Assembly: GCA_965237995.1 (NCBI GenBank)
Contig: CBDEGO010000002.1
Location: 310,001-374,000, forward strand
DNA: 64,000 nucleotides
DNA from: JAAELZ01 sp965237995
GTDB taxonomy: Bacteria; Pseudomonadota; Gammaproteobacteria; Arenicellales; Poriferihabitantaceae
Direction: 5' to 3'
Part shown: positions 61,148 to 64,000 of the stretch, in pieces
Numbering within the stretch: position 1 is the stretch's first letter
Layout of the letters: the number at the start of each line of letters is the position of its first letter
Notes under the pieces: model-generated
The model's database searches: none
Told to the model about the DNA's origin: nothing
The model's input: only the letters and a program-made list of their open reading frames with translations
Made by a program: the position numbers and the translations under genes

Positions 61148-61945
61148 ATGATTTATTACAAAACTATTGATGCAAATAGAAACGACGCGCCTTGGCTTAC
61201 AATGGTTCACGGTCAGACTCAAAATCATACATACTTTTCTTCACAGGTAGCAGAGTTTCAAAGTAGATTTCGTATACTCTTGTTAGATCTAAGAGGCCAC
61301 GGGCAGTCAGCCTCTCTCACTGGGCCTTACGGAATCGAAGAATATTCAGACGATGTGTACGATGTTTTCAAGGAACTGAGGATTAATGAAGCTCACTACT
61401 GGGGGACACATACTGGATCTGCAATAGGGTTGGTTCTCGCCCTTCGATATCCTGAGCATATTTCTTCTCTGATACTTGAAGGTACCTTTTTACCAGGATT
61501 TAGCATGCCAAGAACAGCGGCTCTTATTGAGAGAGCAAAAATGTTAGCCAAAAAAGAATGTGTTGAGACGGCTGTAGAAGATTGGTTTGAAAACTCGGAT
61601 TTCTTTTCTTATATGAATGCAAATGCGACAGGATGCCGCGCTGAAGAACATAGCGCTATGGTTTCAGAGTTTAAAGGCGGCCCGTGGCTATGCAATTTGA
61701 CCCCTCGAAAAGTAGATCACGTGGTAGATAAGCTCCATTTAATCCATCAACCTGTCTGTGTTTATAATGGTGAATACGATTTGAAAGAATTTAAAATAGC
61801 TGCACTAAAACTGGAGTCTGATTTAGCAAATATTAAACGTACGCATATTACTAATGCCGGAGGATTCCCAGGATGGGAGAACCCAAAACAAGTTAATTCA
61901 CTTGTTCATGCGTTTTTAAATAATCTGTCTAAACTAAGACCATGA
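61148..61945 (+). CDS. Alpha/beta-hydrolase-fold protein lacking the usual Ser and His
   Basis: The 265-residue protein follows the fold: MVHGQTQNHTYFSSQV (oxyanion region), LLLDLRGHGQSASLTGPYGI, and VYNGEYD with the expected acid, Asp211. At the nucleophile elbow, however, the sequence is WGTHTGSAIG, with His88 in place of Ser, and near the end NAGGFPGWENP has Gly where the catalytic His normally lies. It may be a binding protein or use altered chemistry. AAAAGGAAAA precedes the ATG. Confidence 0.8.
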   Translation: MIYYKTIDANRNDAPWLTMVHGQTQNHTYFSSQVAEFQSRFRILLLDLRGHGQSASLTGPYGIEEYSDDVYDVFKELRINEAHYWGTHTGSAIGLVLALRYPEHISSLILEGTFLPGFSMPRTAALIERAKMLAKKECVETAVEDWFENSDFFSYMNANATGCRAEEHSAMVSEFKGGPWLCNLTPRKVDHVVDKLHLIHQPVCVYNGEYDLKEFKIAALKLESDLANIKRTHITNAGGFPGWENPKQVNSLVHAFLNNLSKLRP

Positions 61946-62025
61946 TGACAGCTCACAAATCATTGTAGCGGATAAGTCGTTGAATACGGCGCTATGGTTT
62001 TAGGAGAGTATAAGAAAGAGATAAG

Positions 62026-62361
62026 GTGAAAAATATAATAGGTTGGTTTGCGTTGATATTTAGCATGTTCACACTTGCACCAAGCTTGGTTCCTGGGGCA
62101 ATGTCTCTTATAGGGTTAACTGCTTCACTTTTCGCTCTACTTTTTTCGTTACTTTCAGTATCACCAAATAAAAGTGGCTTTTTCATAACTACCCTTTGTA
62201 CAGTGTTAGTGGGGTTGTTTTTAGTAAATGATTCACTGCGCATATTCGGGTCGTTGCCGGATGTTCCAATGCGTTTTAAAGCCGTAGCATATGGCATCTC
62301 AATAGTAATTATTTTAGCCTGCGCAGTTATTAGCAAGAGGTTGTCGTTGAGACGTCAATGA
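62026..62361 (+). CDS. Small membrane protein, 111 aa
   Basis: The GTG-started product has three hydrophobic segments: FALIFSMFTLAPSLVPGAMS, then SLFALLFSLLSV and TLCTVLVGLFLVND, with a final helix GISIVIILACAVISK. No family is recognised. It is the last gene of the island before dsbD. Confidence 0.6.
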   Translation: MKNIIGWFALIFSMFTLAPSLVPGAMSLIGLTASLFALLFSLLSVSPNKSGFFITTLCTVLVGLFLVNDSLRIFGSLPDVPMRFKAVAYGISIVIILACAVISKRLSLRRQ

Positions 62362-62365
62362 GAAA

Positions 62366-62438
62366 GCATAGCAAAGCCAATTAGAGAGGTACACGCTGCT
62401 TCGCTCTGTTTCAACGGCCTCTGCCGTAGGTGTTAGCG
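62366..62438 (+). repeat. Possible attC-like element at the island's right end
   Basis: GCATAGCA at the left can pair partly with TGTTAGC at the right, and AGAGG with CCTCT inside, over 73 bases. Pairing is imperfect, so this is a weak candidate. Confidence 0.35.
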
Positions 62439-62572
62439 TTTTAAATCAATAGATTTTATGGAGTTTTAAGTAGCAACGAGATATTCCGTTTCTCACAAAC
62501 ACTCTTTCGTTAGTAACATGTAAAATCTCAAAGTCCATTTATCATCTGTCGAATTCGCTTTGGTTCGAGAAC

Positions 62573-62848
62573 AAATCAGCTTTTCAAAAACTAGATTTAG
62601 GAAGCCAAATAAATAGTCGACTAATTTAGTGCCTCATTTATGACAGGAGATCCTAAACTGAAGAGTCTTCGGTGCCACGTACAACTTCTAATACCTTCGC
62701 TAGCTCATCGGCACTTTTATAACCATAGAAACTAGCCGCTTCAACTAACCCTTGGGATGGATGTATAAACAAAACAGCCGGCGGGCCAAACACACCGTAA
62801 TGTTGTTTTATTGCAGTTGGCCCAACTGCACTTGGGTCGGTTAGGTCA
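62573..62848. repeat. Right copy of the acpH-dsbD boundary (direct repeat)
   Basis: TTTTCAAAAACTAGATTTAG followed by GAAGCCAAATAAATAG is a decayed copy of the acpH 3' end; it continues into the true 3' end of dsbD. The acpH part has no gene attached to it. It is the direct-repeat partner of 57285-57562. Confidence 0.85.
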
Positions 62849-64000
62849 ACTTTTAACATTACAAAGTCTTGCTTTAAGTCTGCGATTAACTGTTCATTGT
62901 TAAACGTAGACTTATCCATTTTCACGCAATCAGTGCACCAATCCGCGTAGAAATCAATTAACACATATTTACCTTGCGACTGCGCTTTCTCTAGCTGAGA
63001 CACCAAAACATCTAGATCACTAGCATATTCATACTTAAGTTTACTTGAGTTCACTTTTTGAGCATAACTCGAAGGTGCCATCAGCGTGCTTGGCAATGGA
63101 TTGAATAAATCACGCTCACCATATGCGCTGCCAATTAATGACAATATACCCCATACTAAACTGACAGTTCCTAGCCCCTTCTTAAGCTTACTTGACACAT
63201 CGGACTCCGTTGTCAGTCCTTGCGTCGCTCCTAGGAAAATACTTAACGTGATGAGTGCGCAGGCCCACAAAAACAGCACCGGTGCTTGAGGCACTGCATT
63301 GAGCAAATAAATAGCCACGCCAATGAGTACTACTCCGAAGAAGTTCTTTACCGCATTCATCCACAGACCTGCTTTAGGTAATAAAGCACCCGCTCCAGCT
63401 CCAAACAAAACTAACGGCACGCCCATTCCTAGCGACATTGAAAACATGATTACCGCACCCAAAGTGGGCGATTGAGACTGCATCGCGACACCTAAAAACG
63501 AGATAAGCACGGGAGAAACGCACGCACCTATTATGAGTGACGACAATACCCCTAAGAAAAAGACAATTGTAAAACGACCGCCCTGCATTGAAGAAGACTT
63601 TTCTTGCAATCGTGACTGAATGAAGCCTGGCATTTGTAAGTTAAAAACACCAAACATAGATAAGGCCATCAACATCAATAGTAGTGACATGCTGCTAATC
63701 ATGATGGGATGCTGAAAGTAAGCTTGTAGCTGTTTACCCGTTGCACCTGCTATCGCACCGATAGCGGCATAAGTCAAAGTGGTTCCCATAACAAATGATG
63801 TTGCAAGCGCGGCGCCATGGGTACGCGACGCTGCCTGACCACCTCCCACAATAATTGAAGAAAGAATCGGCAACATAGGTAGCACACAAGGCGTAAATGT
63901 AAGTAGCAAACCGGATGCAAAAGCTCCGATTATTAGCGCTAAAATACCACCTGAAATACTTCCACTTGAGATTGGCTTGCTCTGCCCTTTATCCGGGGTC
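62653..64000 (-). CDS. dsbD: Thiol:disulfide interchange protein DsbD, C-terminal part (truncated by window edge)
   Basis: The frame is open to the window edge. Eight membrane helices (including FTPCVLPMLPILSS and GACVSPVLISFLG with the two transmembrane redox cysteines) are followed by a periplasmic thioredoxin domain whose active site is FYADWCTDCVKMD. DsbD moves electrons from cytoplasmic thioredoxin to periplasmic DsbC and related proteins. The N-terminal periplasmic domain lies outside the window. It is convergent with the cassette island and, before that, presumably with acpH. Confidence 0.93.
   Translation of the reverse strand, partial: TPDKGQSKPISSGSISGGILALIIGAFASGLLLTFTPCVLPMLPILSSIIVGGGQAASRTHGAALATSFVMGTTLTYAAIGAIAGATGKQLQAYFQHPIMISSMSLLLMLMALSMFGVFNLQMPGFIQSRLQEKSSSMQGGRFTIVFFLGVLSSLIIGACVSPVLISFLGVAMQSQSPTLGAVIMFSMSLGMGVPLVLFGAGAGALLPKAGLWMNAVKNFFGVVLIGVAIYLLNAVPQAPVLFLWACALITLSIFLGATQGLTTESDVSSKLKKGLGTVSLVWGILSLIGSAYGERDLFNPLPSTLMAPSSYAQKVNSSKLKYEYASDLDVLVSQLEKAQSQGKYVLIDFYADWCTDCVKMDKSTFNNEQLIADLKQDFVMLKVDLTDPSAVGPTAIKQHYGVFGPPAVLFIHPSQGLVEAASFYGYKSADELAKVLEVVRGTEDSSV

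Noticed and set aside
57285..62848. Transposon or prophage as the cause of the island
   Set aside because: No transposase, integrase, terminal inverted repeats or phage genes are seen; the flanking repeats are copies of the host junction rather than element ends.

Overview
This window is a chromosomal segment of a free-living, probably marine, gammaproteobacterium. The evidence is the ygfB-pepP-ubiH-ubiI order, plus xni, sbcB, yhbY, rsmJ, greB, acpH, tapT and a rimB-rimK pair. A TRAP carboxylate transporter, a membrane pyrophosphatase and a sulfopropanediol-dehydrogenase-like gene suit a marine or organic-rich habitat. I cannot name the genus. Base composition is moderate and slightly AT-leaning.

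Layout. 1-5.5 kb: valS tail, an unknown gene, then a leftward run (rsmJ, cfa and three exported proteins, two of them with frame breaks), then fabI. 5.5-10.2 kb: dsbB-like gene, yhbY, sbcB, soluble rnfB-like gene, nth, ArsS-like radical SAM gene. 10.2-16.1 kb: leftward cell-surface glycosyltransferase operon ending in a methylthioinosine phosphorylase. 16.4-27.4 kb: hppA, ygfB-pepP-ubiH-ubiI, a CPA1 antiporter, fur, an adenosine-kinase-like gene, folE, xni. 27.6-32.5 kb: a TRAP transporter whose large permease carries a long coiled-coil tail. 32.5-43.6 kb: xthA, TauE/SafE family protein, exported metalloprotease, MaoC gene plus a frame-broken thiolase, tapT, murB, alkB-like gene, greB, rimB-rimK, CorC-type protein. 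43.8-52.9 kb: two membrane acyltransferases, a YadGH-type ABC exporter, metF, two MFS carriers and small genes. 52.9-57.3 kb: a LacI-type regulator divergent from an hpsN-like gene with two operator palindromes between them, then S4-domain, cold-shock, TspO and acpH genes.

The most unusual part is 57.3-62.8 kb. It is a run of small, same-strand, functionally unrelated genes separated by attC-like imperfect palindromes (R and L boxes are visible, one with a single unpaired base), and there is no integron integrase in the window. One lipoprotein cassette is present twice, the second copy internally deleted and decayed. The island lies between two degenerate direct copies of the acpH-dsbD junction: a decayed dsbD 3' end sits after the intact acpH, and a decayed acpH tail sits before the intact dsbD. 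This looks like a cassette array without integrase (CALIN type) that entered between two convergent housekeeping genes and left a duplicated boundary.

Three leftward genes (about 1.3-1.6, 2.1-2.7 and 35.8-37.0 kb) carry single-base indels, mostly at short homopolymers, with net frame preserved. They could be decaying genes or sequence errors.
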